A stretch of 64,000 nucleotides of DNA from Octadecabacter arcticus 238. GTDB taxonomy: Bacteria; Pseudomonadota; Alphaproteobacteria; Rhodobacterales; Rhodobacteraceae. This document shows positions 39,823 through 47,961 of the stretch, one piece after another; position 1 is the first letter of the stretch, and every line of letters begins with the position of its first letter. A program made the position numbers and the translations under genes. Location: contig NC_020908.1 in assembly GCF_000155735.2 (NCBI RefSeq), forward strand, positions 1,183,001 through 1,247,000, given 5' to 3'. Below the pieces are notes generated by a model. That model did no database searches. It saw only the letters and a list, made by a program, of their open reading frames with translations, and was not told where the DNA came from.

Positions 39823-40164
39823 TTACCCGACGGTGATCGAGGCGCGCATGTTGCCGTGTGGGCGGCAGCGGTACGAGAATGAACCCGCACTTGGGAATGT
39901 CTGGCTGGCGGATTCGCCGGGTCGGATAAGGCCCGTGTCGAACGCGTCGCCGCTGTCCTGCCAAGCACTGTGGGCTGCGCGGTCCTCATTGACCCAAGTG
40001 ACTGTGTCGCCAGCAGCGATTGTCAGATCGGCAGGGGAAAACGCGAAATTCTTGATGGTCACAGTGTGGGTTGTTTGTGCCTGTGCGGCAATTGCGGCCA
40101 GAAAGGGCAGGGCGGCCAGTGTTGCAGCGCCTGTGCGGAGGAAATCGCGACGGGTCGTGGTCAT
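39823..40164 (-). CDS. Small blue copper protein (cupredoxin, amicyanin/pseudoazurin-like)
   Basis: 113 residues from the ATG at 40164 (AAAGGA 6 nt upstream). A twin-arginine-type signal MTTTRRDFLRTGAATLAALP leads a single cupredoxin domain. The type-1 copper ligands are visible: His in AAHSAW, then Cys, His and Met in C-R-P-H-G-N-M. A periplasmic one-electron carrier; its partner is unknown. A decayed IS630 element lies about 90 bp upstream and may have replaced its promoter region. Confidence 0.9.
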   Translation of the reverse strand: MTTTRRDFLRTGAATLAALPFLAAIAAQAQTTHTVTIKNFAFSPADLTIAAGDTVTWVNEDRAAHSAWQDSGDAFDTGLIRPGESASQTFPSAGSFSYRCRPHGNMRASITVG

Positions 40165-40249
40165 GGTGTATCCTTTCAAAAATCAGTCCCGTCGAACTTG
40201 ACGGATTACTCAAGCTACGCGTTGTGCGTACATTTGGTTTCATCATATA

Positions 40250-41437
40250 TTCCTGCGCCTGAATTGACCTGACGATTTTGGGCCTGCGATTCACTTCGTC
40301 GCATGGCCAAAGGCGGTTCAGTCTGTATTTTGAGTTTATGAGCAAGCAATACAAAACAGTCTCCTTATCCGACGAGCAGCGCATAGCACTTGAAGCGCTT
40401 TGCCGCCGCCACAAAGTTGACGCCCTTGTTTGGAAACGGGCGCGCGCGTTTCTTCTTTTGGACGCAGGAGAAGACGCCGGAACGGTTTGCCGGATTTTGG
40501 ATATTGGCCCGACAGTTTTGACGGAGTGGCGATTTGCCTTTGCCGGTGCGGGACTATCGTTTTTCGGTCTGAAGGACTACAGCCAGCGTCAGGGTCATTT
40601 GTCCGTCGTGCAAGAGCAGGCGGTGAGAGCCCATTTCACCGCGCAGCCTGCCCGCAATGCCGATGAGGTCTGTGCCTATGTTCTAGCCGAGTGCGACCAA
40701 AATACAGCACGTCGGGAGCCGCCAAGCTGATGCGCCGCCTGGGGTTCGCGTATAAGAAACCACAATTGCTGCCTGCACAGGCCGATGAAGCCAAGCAGGC
40801 TGCGTTTATTGCCAAATATGAGGCCCTGATGAACGGGTTGGCCGCAGATGAGATGGTTGTCTTTTCGGACGCTGTCCACCCCGAACACCAGAGCCGCCCC
40901 GCCCATGGTTGGTTCCCCAAGGGACAAAAGACGGCCCTGAAGGCGACATCAGGGCGCAAGCGGCTCAACATTCAGGGCGCGCTTGACCTTGAGACTTTCC
41001 AGTTCACCTTTGTGGAAGGCGAGAAGATCAATGCCCAGACAACCCGACAGATGCTGGAAAAGTTGGAACGCAACAACCAAACCAAGACGGCCATCCACGT
41101 CTTTGTCGACAATGCCCGCTATCATCATGCCAAGATACTACAGCCATGGCTGGACAGCCCAGAACGTCGGGTGAAGTTGCATTTCTTGCCAGCATATGCC
41201 CCGCACCTCAACCCGATCGAGCGTCTTTGGGGTGTTATGCACAAATGGGTCACCCACAATCGGCACTATGCAACGTTCAACCAATTCACAGAGGCCATTT
41301 TCGACTTCTTCCGCAAGACCCTGCCAGAAAAATAGCCAGAGTTCCGCGACACCGTCACCGACAACTTCCGCGTCATATCGCTCAAGGAATACAAAGTGAT
41401 TTGAGGGGAAAACCTCAGGTCAATTCAGGCGCGGTAG
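40250..41437 (+). mobile_element. Decayed IS630-family element
   Basis: About 1.19 kb between terminal inverted repeats with an 18-bp perfect core (40255-40272 and 41415-41432, beginning GCGCCTGAATTG) and flanked by TA on both sides (40248-40249, 41438-41439). It belongs to a different IS630 subgroup from the element at 25.2 kb. The transposase is broken, so the element is probably immobile unless helped in trans. Confidence 0.87.
40338..41404 (+). pseudogene. IS630 transposase with a frameshift and a nonsense codon
   Basis: The first frame starts MSKQYKTVSLSDEQR (40338), carries the helix-turn-helix and stops at 40730. The second frame resumes as KYSTSGAAKLMRRLGF after a -1 shift at about 40698-40702, where CAA AAT suggests loss of one A. 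It carries the full DDE set: VVFSDAVHP, HVFVDNARYHHA and APHLNPIERLW. It then meets TAG at 41333, but the same frame continues PEFRDTVTDNFRV to a natural-looking stop at 41404. The TAG most simply replaces TGG. Confidence 0.85.
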
Positions 41438-41967
41438 TATAGTTAGAAAAAATTCTCGAAGCGATCAACCATTCAACGTCACGCAAGCGCTTTTATGTGT
41501 GCAAGGAGATCGTCGCGTGCGCTACCTAGAATGTCGAAGACCTGTTCTTTGGTATCGCTGATACGGATCAAGATCGTGTCAAATCCTTACCATGGTTTGT
41601 GCACGATTGCCACCAATTCGGCAGGCGGGACCGGCTGGGTGTGAAAGACCATCAATTGTTCACTGGCGCTGCGCGGATAAACGGCCACGAGTTTCGCTAA
41701 AGACCTAAAAAAGTATAGGTTAATCAACCTGATATCTGGTGACTTGGCTCTGGTCAAAGTTATGTGGTTGGCCGTGGTCAAAGTCAGGTTCGCGCGCGAA
41801 GTGTTGCAGGGCCGTCATGATTTCATCAAGCACGACATGGTTATGATATAGCATCTAGTTTAACTGTGGACTGGTAAAAAACGGGTACTCAACAGGCATT
41901 CTTTCCCTTAATTTTATCCCCCTCCGATAAATAATCCGAAGGGGGATAGGATAATTAAGCGAGACGG
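41438..41967. other. Gene-poor region between the IS630 remnant and mmsA
   Basis: About 530 bp. It holds a broken minus-strand reading frame (41479-41781, listed separately), two 17-bp near-identical direct repeats TTGGCYSTGGTCAAAGT (about 41743-41790) and an inverted repeat downstream of mmsA (TATCCCCCT/AGGGGGATA around 41915-41950). No intact gene was recognised. Confidence 0.5.
41479..41781 (-). pseudogene. Remnant of an unidentified gene with an internal stop
   Basis: A minus-strand frame of 100 codons is broken by one TAA (41587-41589). Before the stop it reads ...LMVFHTQPVPPAELVAIVHKPW and after it GFDTILIRISDTKEQVFDILGS. The amino-acid mix is protein-like on both sides, which is why a decayed gene is proposed. 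No family was recognised. It could also be chance coding. Confidence 0.35.
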
Positions 41968-43470
41968 TTAGTCCATTGCTTTAAAGTTGAACTCGCCGCC
42001 TTGCTTAATTCCGGACGGCCAACGTGAGGTCACGGTTTTGGTGCGCGTGTAGAATTTGAACGCATCGGGACCGTGCTGGTTCAAGTCGCCAAAGACCGAT
42101 TTTTTCCAACCGCCGAAGGTGTGATAGGCCAGCGGCACGGGGATCGGAACGTTGATGCCGATCATGCCGACGTTAACGCGGCTGGCAAAGTCACGCGCGG
42201 CGTCGCCGTCGCGGGTGAAAATCGCGGTGCCGTTGCCCATTTCGTGATCCATCGCCAGACCCAATGCCTCCTCGTATGATGCAGCACGTACGCAGGACAG
42301 AACGGGTCCAAAAATCTCTTTTTGATAGATTTCCATGTCCGGTGTGACGCGGTCAAAAAGGTGAGGGCCGACGAAAAAGCCGTCTTCATAGCCTTGCAGC
42401 TTAAAGCCCCGACCATCAACCACAAGGTCTGCACCTGCTGCAATTCCGCCTTCTATCATCTTGAGAATGTTGGCTTTTGCCGCTGCAGTTACGACAGGGC
42501 CATAGTCAATATCATCGCCGGATGTATAGGGTCCGACGCGCAGCTTTTCGATGCGCGGGATCAGCTTTTCGATCAGCCGATCTGCAGTTTCTTCACCGAC
42601 AGGAACAGCGACAGAAATCGCCATGCAACGTTCACCGGCAGCACCGTAGCCAGCACCAATAAGCGCGTCAGCAGCTTGGTCAAGGTCGGCGTCGGGCATA
42701 ATGATCATGTGGTTTTTAGCACCACCAAAACACTGAACCCGTTTGCCGTTAGAACAGCCGCGCCCGTAGATATATTCGGCGATCGGCGTGGATCCGACAA
42801 AGCCAATGGACTGGATCGTCTCGTTGTCGATGATCGCGTCGACGGCTTCTTTGTCACCGTTCACGACTTGAATAATGCCCTTGGGCAAGCCGGCTTCTTC
42901 GAGCAATTCAGCAAGCATCAATGGCACGGACGGGTCGCGTTCGGATGGCTTCAAGATGAAGGCATTGCCGCAGGCGATGGCGGGGGCAAACATCCACATT
43001 GGGATCATCGCGGGGAAGTTGAACGGCGTGATTCCTGCTGTAACACCAAGGGCTTGGCGCATGGAGTAGATGTCGATTCCGGGACCTGCACCGTCGGTAT
43101 ATTCGCCCTTCAACAACTCGGGCGCACCGATGCAATACTCAACAACCTCAAGGCCGCGCTGAACGTCGCCTTTGGCATCGGGGATGGTTTTGCCGTGCTC
43201 GCGCGACAATGCCTTGGCGAGCTTATCCATGTCGCGGTTCAGCAAACCAACGAAGGCCATCAACACCCGCGCACGGCGTTGTGGGTTCGTGGCGGCCCAT
43301 TTTGGTTGGGCGGCAGCGGCGATTGTGACCGCGTGATCCAGCTCAGCAACAGAGGCCAGCGGCACACGTGCCTGCACTTCGCCCGTTGCCGGATTGAAGA
43401 CATCGGCAAAACGGCCTGATGTGCCTTTGACGTGTTCGCCGCCGATGAAGTGGGTGAATTCGGTTGTCAT
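41968..43470 (-). CDS. mmsA: Methylmalonate-semialdehyde dehydrogenase (CoA-acylating)
   Basis: 500 residues from the ATG at 43470 (MTTEFTHFIGGEHVKG); the frame extends upstream without family-like sequence. Converts methylmalonate semialdehyde to propionyl-CoA, ending valine degradation; also acts on malonate semialdehyde. Catalytic C282 in GERCMAISVAV. The usual ALDH general-base glutamate is replaced by N253 (FGGAKNH), the mark of this CoA-dependent subfamily. Divergent from a LysR gene, its probable regulator. Confidence 0.96.
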   Translation of the reverse strand: MTTEFTHFIGGEHVKGTSGRFADVFNPATGEVQARVPLASVAELDHAVTIAAAAQPKWAATNPQRRARVLMAFVGLLNRDMDKLAKALSREHGKTIPDAKGDVQRGLEVVEYCIGAPELLKGEYTDGAGPGIDIYSMRQALGVTAGITPFNFPAMIPMWMFAPAIACGNAFILKPSERDPSVPLMLAELLEEAGLPKGIIQVVNGDKEAVDAIIDNETIQSIGFVGSTPIAEYIYGRGCSNGKRVQCFGGAKNHMIIMPDADLDQAADALIGAGYGAAGERCMAISVAVPVGEETADRLIEKLIPRIEKLRVGPYTSGDDIDYGPVVTAAAKANILKMIEGGIAAGADLVVDGRGFKLQGYEDGFFVGPHLFDRVTPDMEIYQKEIFGPVLSCVRAASYEEALGLAMDHEMGNGTAIFTRDGDAARDFASRVNVGMIGINVPIPVPLAYHTFGGWKKSVFGDLNQHGPDAFKFYTRTKTVTSRWPSGIKQGGEFNFKAMD

Positions 43471-43634
43471 AATTGAGCTCCGGTTTTTGGGCGGTGACAG
43501 GCGTAGGCAGCCTTTACTCCGCAAGTTTGGACAGGTTCGGGTTTCTGGTCTCAGCTTAGCCTTGCGTTTTCGGCTGTAAAAGCGCCAGTATAACAAATTC
43601 ATTTTGCATAAATGCAAAGCCAAAAAGGTAAAAC

Positions 43635-44534
43635 ATGACACGATGGGACGATATGCGGGTGTTTTTGGCTGTGGCGCGGGCGGAAAGTCTAAGCCGCGCT
43701 GCGCCGATCTTGCGCATGGATGCCGCGACCGTGGGCAGGCGGATCACGCGGCTTGAAGGTGAGCTGGGGGTGGTGCTGTTCGTGAAGTCGCCGCAGGGTT
43801 ATGCGTTGACCGACCTCGGGGCGCGGATGCGCGACCACGCGGCAGAAGCGGAAGCGTCAATGTCATTGGCCATTGAGGAAGCCCGCGGCGATCAGGTGAG
43901 GCTGACTGGACAAATCAGGATCGGTGCGCCAGACGGGGCGGCGAACTACCTGCTACCACAGGTTTGCGCCGCGATCGGGGCGGACAATCCGGAGTTGGAA
44001 ATCCAGATCCTTTCGCTGCCGCGTGTCGTGAACCTGTCCAAACGCGAGGCTGACATGGCGATCACGGTGTCACGGCCACAGGCAGGGCGGCTAACGGTCC
44101 AAAAAGTGAGCGATTATCGCCTGCATCTGGCGGCACCGAAGGCCGCGCAGATCAACAGTCTTGCCGACCTAAGGGGCCAGCGGATCGTCGGGTACATTCC
44201 CGACATGATTTTCGATAAGGAATTGGATTATTTGGGTGATCTTGGGGCAGACGGTGTGCAGATGGCGTCTAATTCTGTCGCAGTACAAGTGATGGCGTTG
44301 CGCGCGGCTGCGGCAGACGTTGAAAACCCCTGTGTCGGGATCGTGCATGATTTTGCCCTACCGTTCGCGCCAGAATTGAAACGTGTGCTTATGGAAGAGG
44401 TGTCTTTGACGCGGTCGTTTTATCTGGTGCGCCATGCCAGTGATCGCACGTCGGATCGTCTGAATCGGTTTGCAGTTGCGTTACACAGCGGATTGCGGGC
44501 CGAGATTTCGCGTCTTGAACGCGAGGTCGCTTGA
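43635..44534 (+). CDS. LysR-family transcriptional regulator, divergent from mmsA
   Basis: 299 residues. N-terminal winged helix (MTRWDDMRVFLAVARAESLSRAAPILRMDAATVGRRITRLE) and a C-terminal periplasmic-binding-like effector domain. The DNA-binding helix has MDAATVGRRI rather than the common LSQSAVSRQI, as in the short-DNA-contact subgroup that includes many Rhodobacterales proteins. Starts are 164 bp apart, the classic setting for control of mmsA; this is inferred from position only. Confidence 0.9.
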   Translation: MTRWDDMRVFLAVARAESLSRAAPILRMDAATVGRRITRLEGELGVVLFVKSPQGYALTDLGARMRDHAAEAEASMSLAIEEARGDQVRLTGQIRIGAPDGAANYLLPQVCAAIGADNPELEIQILSLPRVVNLSKREADMAITVSRPQAGRLTVQKVSDYRLHLAAPKAAQINSLADLRGQRIVGYIPDMIFDKELDYLGDLGADGVQMASNSVAVQVMALRAAAADVENPCVGIVHDFALPFAPELKRVLMEEVSLTRSFYLVRHASDRTSDRLNRFAVALHSGLRAEISRLEREVA

Positions 44535-44615
44535 CACACATGGGGACGGGCGTGACACTTAACCACAATAGACTTGTTTCAATAAACTTGGTTCGACTAG
44601 GCTGGGGAGCTTGCA

Positions 44616-45053
44616 ATGATTGTTTCACAAATCCTAAAATCCAAAGCGACGGGTGGCGTGTTCACGCTGACGTCTTATGCGAATGTCGCTGATGCGGCCG
44701 CGATCATGTCCGATATGCGCATTGGTACCATCGTAATCAGCGATGACGGTGGCGCGACGCCAGCGGGTATTTTGTCCGAACGCGACATCGTCCGTGAATT
44801 GGGCAAACAGGGGCCAAGCTGCATGTCCCGCTTGGTTAGCGATATGATGACCAGCAAGCTGGTGACCTGTGGTCCGTCTGACACGACCGATTCAGTGCTG
44901 GCAAAAATGACCGAAGGGCGTTTTCGCCACATGCCGGTGATAGACAACGGCAAGATGGTCGGGCTGATTTCCATTGGTGATGCGGTTAAAGCGCGATTGT
45001 CAGAATTGGCGGCGGAACGCGATGCGCTGACCGGAATGGTGATGGGCCATTAG
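44616..45053 (+). CDS. Two-CBS-domain protein
   Basis: 145 residues made of a tandem CBS pair (about 15-68 and 79-135; each with GTIVISDDG/GILSERDIVREL and HMPVIDNGKMVGLISIGDAVK). CBS pairs bind adenosine nucleotides and sense energy state. A free-standing pair of this size is common in alphaproteobacteria, with no fixed target. It lies between the LysR gene and coaD on the same strand. Confidence 0.9.
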   Translation: MIVSQILKSKATGGVFTLTSYANVADAAAIMSDMRIGTIVISDDGGATPAGILSERDIVRELGKQGPSCMSRLVSDMMTSKLVTCGPSDTTDSVLAKMTEGRFRHMPVIDNGKMVGLISIGDAVKARLSELAAERDALTGMVMGH

Positions 45054-45113
45054 ATCGCTTGCCTTCCGGTGCGTGATCGGGTGTCTTGCGCCCAAATAGA
45101 TTAAGGGGCTGCC

Positions 45114-45608
45114 ATGCGCGTCGGGCTATATCCAGGAACATTTGATCCTGTGACATTGGGTCATTTGGACATCATCAAGCGCGCGTGTTCGCTGGTCGAT
45201 AAACTGGTCATCGGTGTCGCGATCAACCGCGATAAGGGGCCGCTGTTCAGTTTGGAAGAACGGGTCGCGATGATCGAGGCGGAATGCGCAGACCTGTCAG
45301 CGCAAACGGGCTGTGAAATTGTGGCCCACCCATTTGAAAATCTTCTCATCCATTGTGCCAAAGATGTCGGCGCGACGATCATCATCCGTGGTTTGCGCGC
45401 CGTGGCAGATTTTGAATATGAATATCAGATGGTTGGAATGAACCGCCAGTTGGACAACACGGTTGAGACAGTGTTCTTGATGGCCGAAGCCCAGCATCAG
45501 GCGATTGCGTCAAAGCTGGTCAAAGAAATTGCGCGGCTAGATGGCGATGTGTCGAAATTTGTCACCCCTGAGGTGCAAGAGGCTCTTGCTGTGCGGTTTC
45601 AGACCTAG
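45114..45608 (+). CDS. coaD: Phosphopantetheine adenylyltransferase
   Basis: 164 residues. Transfers AMP from ATP to 4'-phosphopantetheine, the fourth step of CoA synthesis. Nucleotidyltransferase motif T-L-G-H17 (YPGTFDPVTLGHLDI) and the late motif IASKLVKEIARLDGDVSKFV in place of the common ISSxxVRE. Length normal. Confidence 0.96.
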   Translation: MRVGLYPGTFDPVTLGHLDIIKRACSLVDKLVIGVAINRDKGPLFSLEERVAMIEAECADLSAQTGCEIVAHPFENLLIHCAKDVGATIIIRGLRAVADFEYEYQMVGMNRQLDNTVETVFLMAEAQHQAIASKLVKEIARLDGDVSKFVTPEVQEALAVRFQT

Positions 45609-45696
45609 GTCATTGCTTGGCGCCATGATGGGGTTTGGCCCAGAATTGATGGCCCGCTGGGTAAGATTGCGGGACATCCATATTTGATCGAACGTT

Positions 45697-45858
45697 TTAG
45701 CCGTAAACGACGCGGGCTGCGATTTTGCTGGCGTCGCTTGGAAAAATGCCAAGATCGTTGACAGCAAGTTCAGTTGGAAGATTTGCGATTTCGCTGCGTG
45801 TGCGAACGTAAGCGATCCGTTTTGCTATGCGATTTTGCAGGTTGGTCATCAGGGTCAT
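45697..45858 (-). CDS. DUF1127 micro-protein
   Basis: 53 residues from the ATG at 45858 (MTLMTNLQNRIAKRIAYVRTRSEIANLP), preceded by AAAGGA. The C-terminus LAVNDLGIFPSDASKIAARVVYG is the DUF1127 signature. In Rhodobacter a DUF1127 protein (CcaF1) is an RNA-binding stress factor transcribed with CcsR small RNAs; no CUCCUCCC-type hairpins follow here. Upstream lie a 15-bp palindrome (45909-45923) and a LacI-type operator-like site (45933-45946), then IS200 copy 2 from 45960, which may have cut off distal promoter elements. Confidence 0.85.
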   Translation of the reverse strand: MTLMTNLQNRIAKRIAYVRTRSEIANLPTELAVNDLGIFPSDASKIAARVVYG

Positions 45859-45908
45859 TGGGCGTCCTTTCGGGGATTGCTGTGTTTCTTGTGACCCATA
45901 CATAGGCA

Positions 45909-45923
45909 TGCTGCAGTGCAGCA
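45909..45923. promoter_or_regulatory. Palindrome TGCTGCAGTGCAGCA, site 2
   Basis: Perfect odd palindrome sharing the CTGCAGTGCAG core with 17017-17029. It is 51-65 bp upstream of the DUF1127 start. Confidence 0.4.
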
Positions 45924-45932
45924 CTAGACCCA

Positions 45933-45946
45933 TGTTCGCGCTAACG
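45933..45946. promoter_or_regulatory. LacI-type operator-like palindrome upstream of DUF1127 gene
   Basis: TGTTCGCGCTAACG matches the pattern TGTTnGCGCTAACa found upstream of both gap genes, with a central CG as in LacI-family operators. Confidence 0.4.
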
Positions 45947-45959
45947 GGTTTGCATTTAC

Positions 45960-46514
45960 TTTCCACAAACGGGATTAAAGCCACCGGCTTCCAGCCGGTC
46001 CGCTTTAGCGTAATGTACTATAATCTTCCCTCTCATTTTTAAGACCCCGCGAAGCGGTAAGGGTCTTAAAAATGAAAGGGAAGATTATGATCTATTCCAC
46101 AGGAAGCCATACCAAATTTTATCACCGATTTCACGTCGTCTGGACAACAAAATACCGATACAAAGTTATGCGCGGTGAAATGCGTGAGCGTATCCGTGAA
46201 ATCATTATCCAAACATGCCAAGAACTTGGCGTGCATATTGAGAAGGGCGTATTGTCGACCGATCACGTCCACATGTTCATATCGGTCCCGCCTCAGATAG
46301 CTTTGTCAAAGGTGATGATGCGGATCAAGGGACGCTCGTCTTATAAGATACAGCGCGAGTTTCCCGAACTGCGCAAACGGTACTGGGGCCAGCGGTTTTG
46401 GGCTCGCGGATTTTTCTCAACAACCAGCGGCAATGTCACTGACGCTGTCATACTTCAGTATCTTGAATTACATTCAAAAAGGGAACCTACCGGCGTCAGC
46501 CGGTAGTCGTTCAG
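45960..46514 (+). mobile_element. IS200/IS605-family element, copy 2 (555 bp)
   Basis: Same length and ends as copy 1. It is inserted 3' of TTAC (45956-45959) and ends TTCAG at 46514. One change in the leader hairpin (GAGGG to AAGGG) weakens one pair. It lies intergenic, just beyond the gap terminator and upstream of the DUF1127 gene, so it breaks no gene. Confidence 0.92.
46087..46506 (+). CDS. tnpA: IS200-type Y1 (HUH) transposase, copy 2
   Basis: 139 residues from the ATG at 46087. Contains the HVH motif (STDHVHMF) and the ILQYLELH tyrosine; apparently active. The encoded protein is the same as copy 1 from this start; the DNA differs by a few silent changes. Confidence 0.93.
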   Translation: MIYSTGSHTKFYHRFHVVWTTKYRYKVMRGEMRERIREIIIQTCQELGVHIEKGVLSTDHVHMFISVPPQIALSKVMMRIKGRSSYKIQREFPELRKRYWGQRFWARGFFSTTSGNVTDAVILQYLELHSKREPTGVSR

Positions 46515-46539
46515 TGCATGGGTGTTTTCGATTTTGCAC

Positions 46540-46570
46540 AAAAAAAGGACCGCCCAGACGGACAGCCCTT
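46540..46570 (-). terminator. Rho-independent terminator of the first gap gene
   Basis: On the minus strand AAGGGCTGTCC pairs with GGGCGGTCCTT (11 pairs including three G-U, loop GTCT) and is followed by a T-run. IS200 copy 2 ends 26 bp beyond it. Confidence 0.85.
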
Positions 46571-46591
46571 AAAACTAAAAGGTATTTTGGG

Positions 46592-47596
46592 TTAAAGCAG
46601 TTTGCCCATGGCAACAGCCGTGTCGCCCATGCGGTTCGAGAAACCCCACTCATTATCATACCACGTCAGGATGCGGCACATCGTTCCGCCGATGACTTTG
46701 GTCTGGTCGGTCGCGAAAGTTGACGAATGTGGGTCGTGGTTGAAATCACAGCTCACCAGTTTGGAATCTGTGAAGGCGAGCACGCCTTTCAATGGGCCAC
46801 TTTGGCTGGCGGCGCGAATGACGTCGTTGATTTCTTCGACTGTCGTGTCGCGGGCGGCCTCAAACGTGAGGTCGACGCAGCTTACGTTGGGCGTGGGAAC
46901 GCGGATCGCTACACCATCAAGTTTGCCATCAAGTTCCGGCAACACCAGTCCCACAGCCTTTGCAGCACCCGTGCTGGTCGGGATCATCGACAGGGCGGCG
47001 GCACGGGCGCGATATAGGTCAGGGTGCATGGTATCCAGCGTCGGCTGATCACCCGTGTAGCTGTGGATCGTCGTCATGAAGCCTTTGACGATGCCGATTT
47101 CATCGTTGAGCACTTTGACCACGGGCGCCAGACAGTTGGTGGTGCATGACGCGTTGGATACGACGATATCGTCCGCTGTCAGCGTTTTGTCATTCACACC
47201 GTAGACGATTGTCTTGTCGGCGTTTTTTCCCGGTGCAGAAATCAGCACGCGTGACGACCCATTTTCAAGGTGCGCCTGACAGGCTTCTTTCGATGTAAAG
47301 ATACCGGTACATTCCAGCACGATGTCCACGTCGGCCCATGGTAGATCGGCCGGGTTGCGTATGGCGGTGACGGCCATCGGGCCACGGCCCACGTCGATGG
47401 TGGTGTCGGTTGTGGTGACCGGATGCGGGAAACGGCCATGCACTGAGTCGTATTGCAACAAATGCGCGTTGGTTTCCACAGGGCCAAGATCGTTGATCGC
47501 GACGACCTCGATATCGGTTCGTCCGGATTCGATAATGGAGCGCAACACGTTGCGTCCGATACGGCCGAAGCCGTTGATTGCTACTTTGACGGTCAT
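46592..47596 (-). CDS. gap: Glyceraldehyde-3-phosphate dehydrogenase, paralogue 1 (NAD-type)
   Basis: 334 residues from the ATG at 47596 (GGAGG upstream); the frame extends to 47677 without family-like sequence. Oxidises glyceraldehyde-3-phosphate with phosphate. Rossmann motif NGFGRIGR, catalytic C151 (NASCTTNC). D36 in VVAINDLGP is the residue that selects NAD in glycolytic enzymes. A LacI-type operator-like site lies 52-65 bp upstream. Paralogue 2 lies about 370 bp away on the same strand. Confidence 0.95.
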   Translation of the reverse strand: MTVKVAINGFGRIGRNVLRSIIESGRTDIEVVAINDLGPVETNAHLLQYDSVHGRFPHPVTTTDTTIDVGRGPMAVTAIRNPADLPWADVDIVLECTGIFTSKEACQAHLENGSSRVLISAPGKNADKTIVYGVNDKTLTADDIVVSNASCTTNCLAPVVKVLNDEIGIVKGFMTTIHSYTGDQPTLDTMHPDLYRARAAALSMIPTSTGAAKAVGLVLPELDGKLDGVAIRVPTPNVSCVDLTFEAARDTTVEEINDVIRAASQSGPLKGVLAFTDSKLVSCDFNHDPHSSTFATDQTKVIGGTMCRILTWYDNEWGFSNRMGDTAVAMGKLL

Positions 47597-47647
47597 AGGA
47601 GCCTCCATTTTTTGGTCAGCGTCATATGGCGGCAGGGTGCCACCACT

Positions 47648-47661
47648 GTTGGCGCTAACAT
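47648..47661. promoter_or_regulatory. LacI-type operator-like palindrome upstream of first gap gene
   Basis: TGTTGGCGCTAACA, palindromic except for one position pair, with central GCGC. Placed 52-65 bp before the start codon. It recurs in variant form upstream of the second gap gene. Confidence 0.55.
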
Positions 47662-47723
47662 CCCCAAAAAAGCGCAAAGGTCAACCCGTGACGCAGCTTT
47701 CGGTTGCTGTGACGCAGGCCCGC

Positions 47724-47867
47724 TTAGCGCCAGATTGCCAGATAATTGATCAGTTCAATCATCTTTTTGCCAAGGAACAACCCAGCGTTCATCTGCAGGA
47801 CATAATGGTCCAGCACGAAAAACAGCGCGATAAGGGCAGCGAAGCCAAGGGAAATTTTAGTGGTCAT
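47724..47867 (-). CDS. 47-residue single-pass membrane protein between the gap paralogues
   Basis: Reads MTTKISLGFAALIALFFVLD, then a short polar/aromatic loop (HYVLQMNAG) and an amphipathic tail ending INYLAIWR. One membrane helix near residues 5-20. I recall similar tiny proteins beside gap in related genomes but cannot verify this. The ribosome site is weak. Both the coding look and the position between two co-directional gap genes argue that it is real. Function unknown. Confidence 0.62.
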   Translation of the reverse strand: MTTKISLGFAALIALFFVLDHYVLQMNAGLFLGKKMIELINYLAIWR

Positions 47868-47961
47868 AGGGACAGTTTAGCTTGGCGGATCCGCTTTGCA
47901 AAGGCCGGGACTTCAATCTGCCAAGGTCGGGCCTGCTGACGTTCGGGTTAGACTTGAAGGC

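Noticed and set aside
42322..43419. 365-codon plus-strand frame across mmsA
   Set aside because: Antisense to a well-supported enzyme; composition not protein-like.
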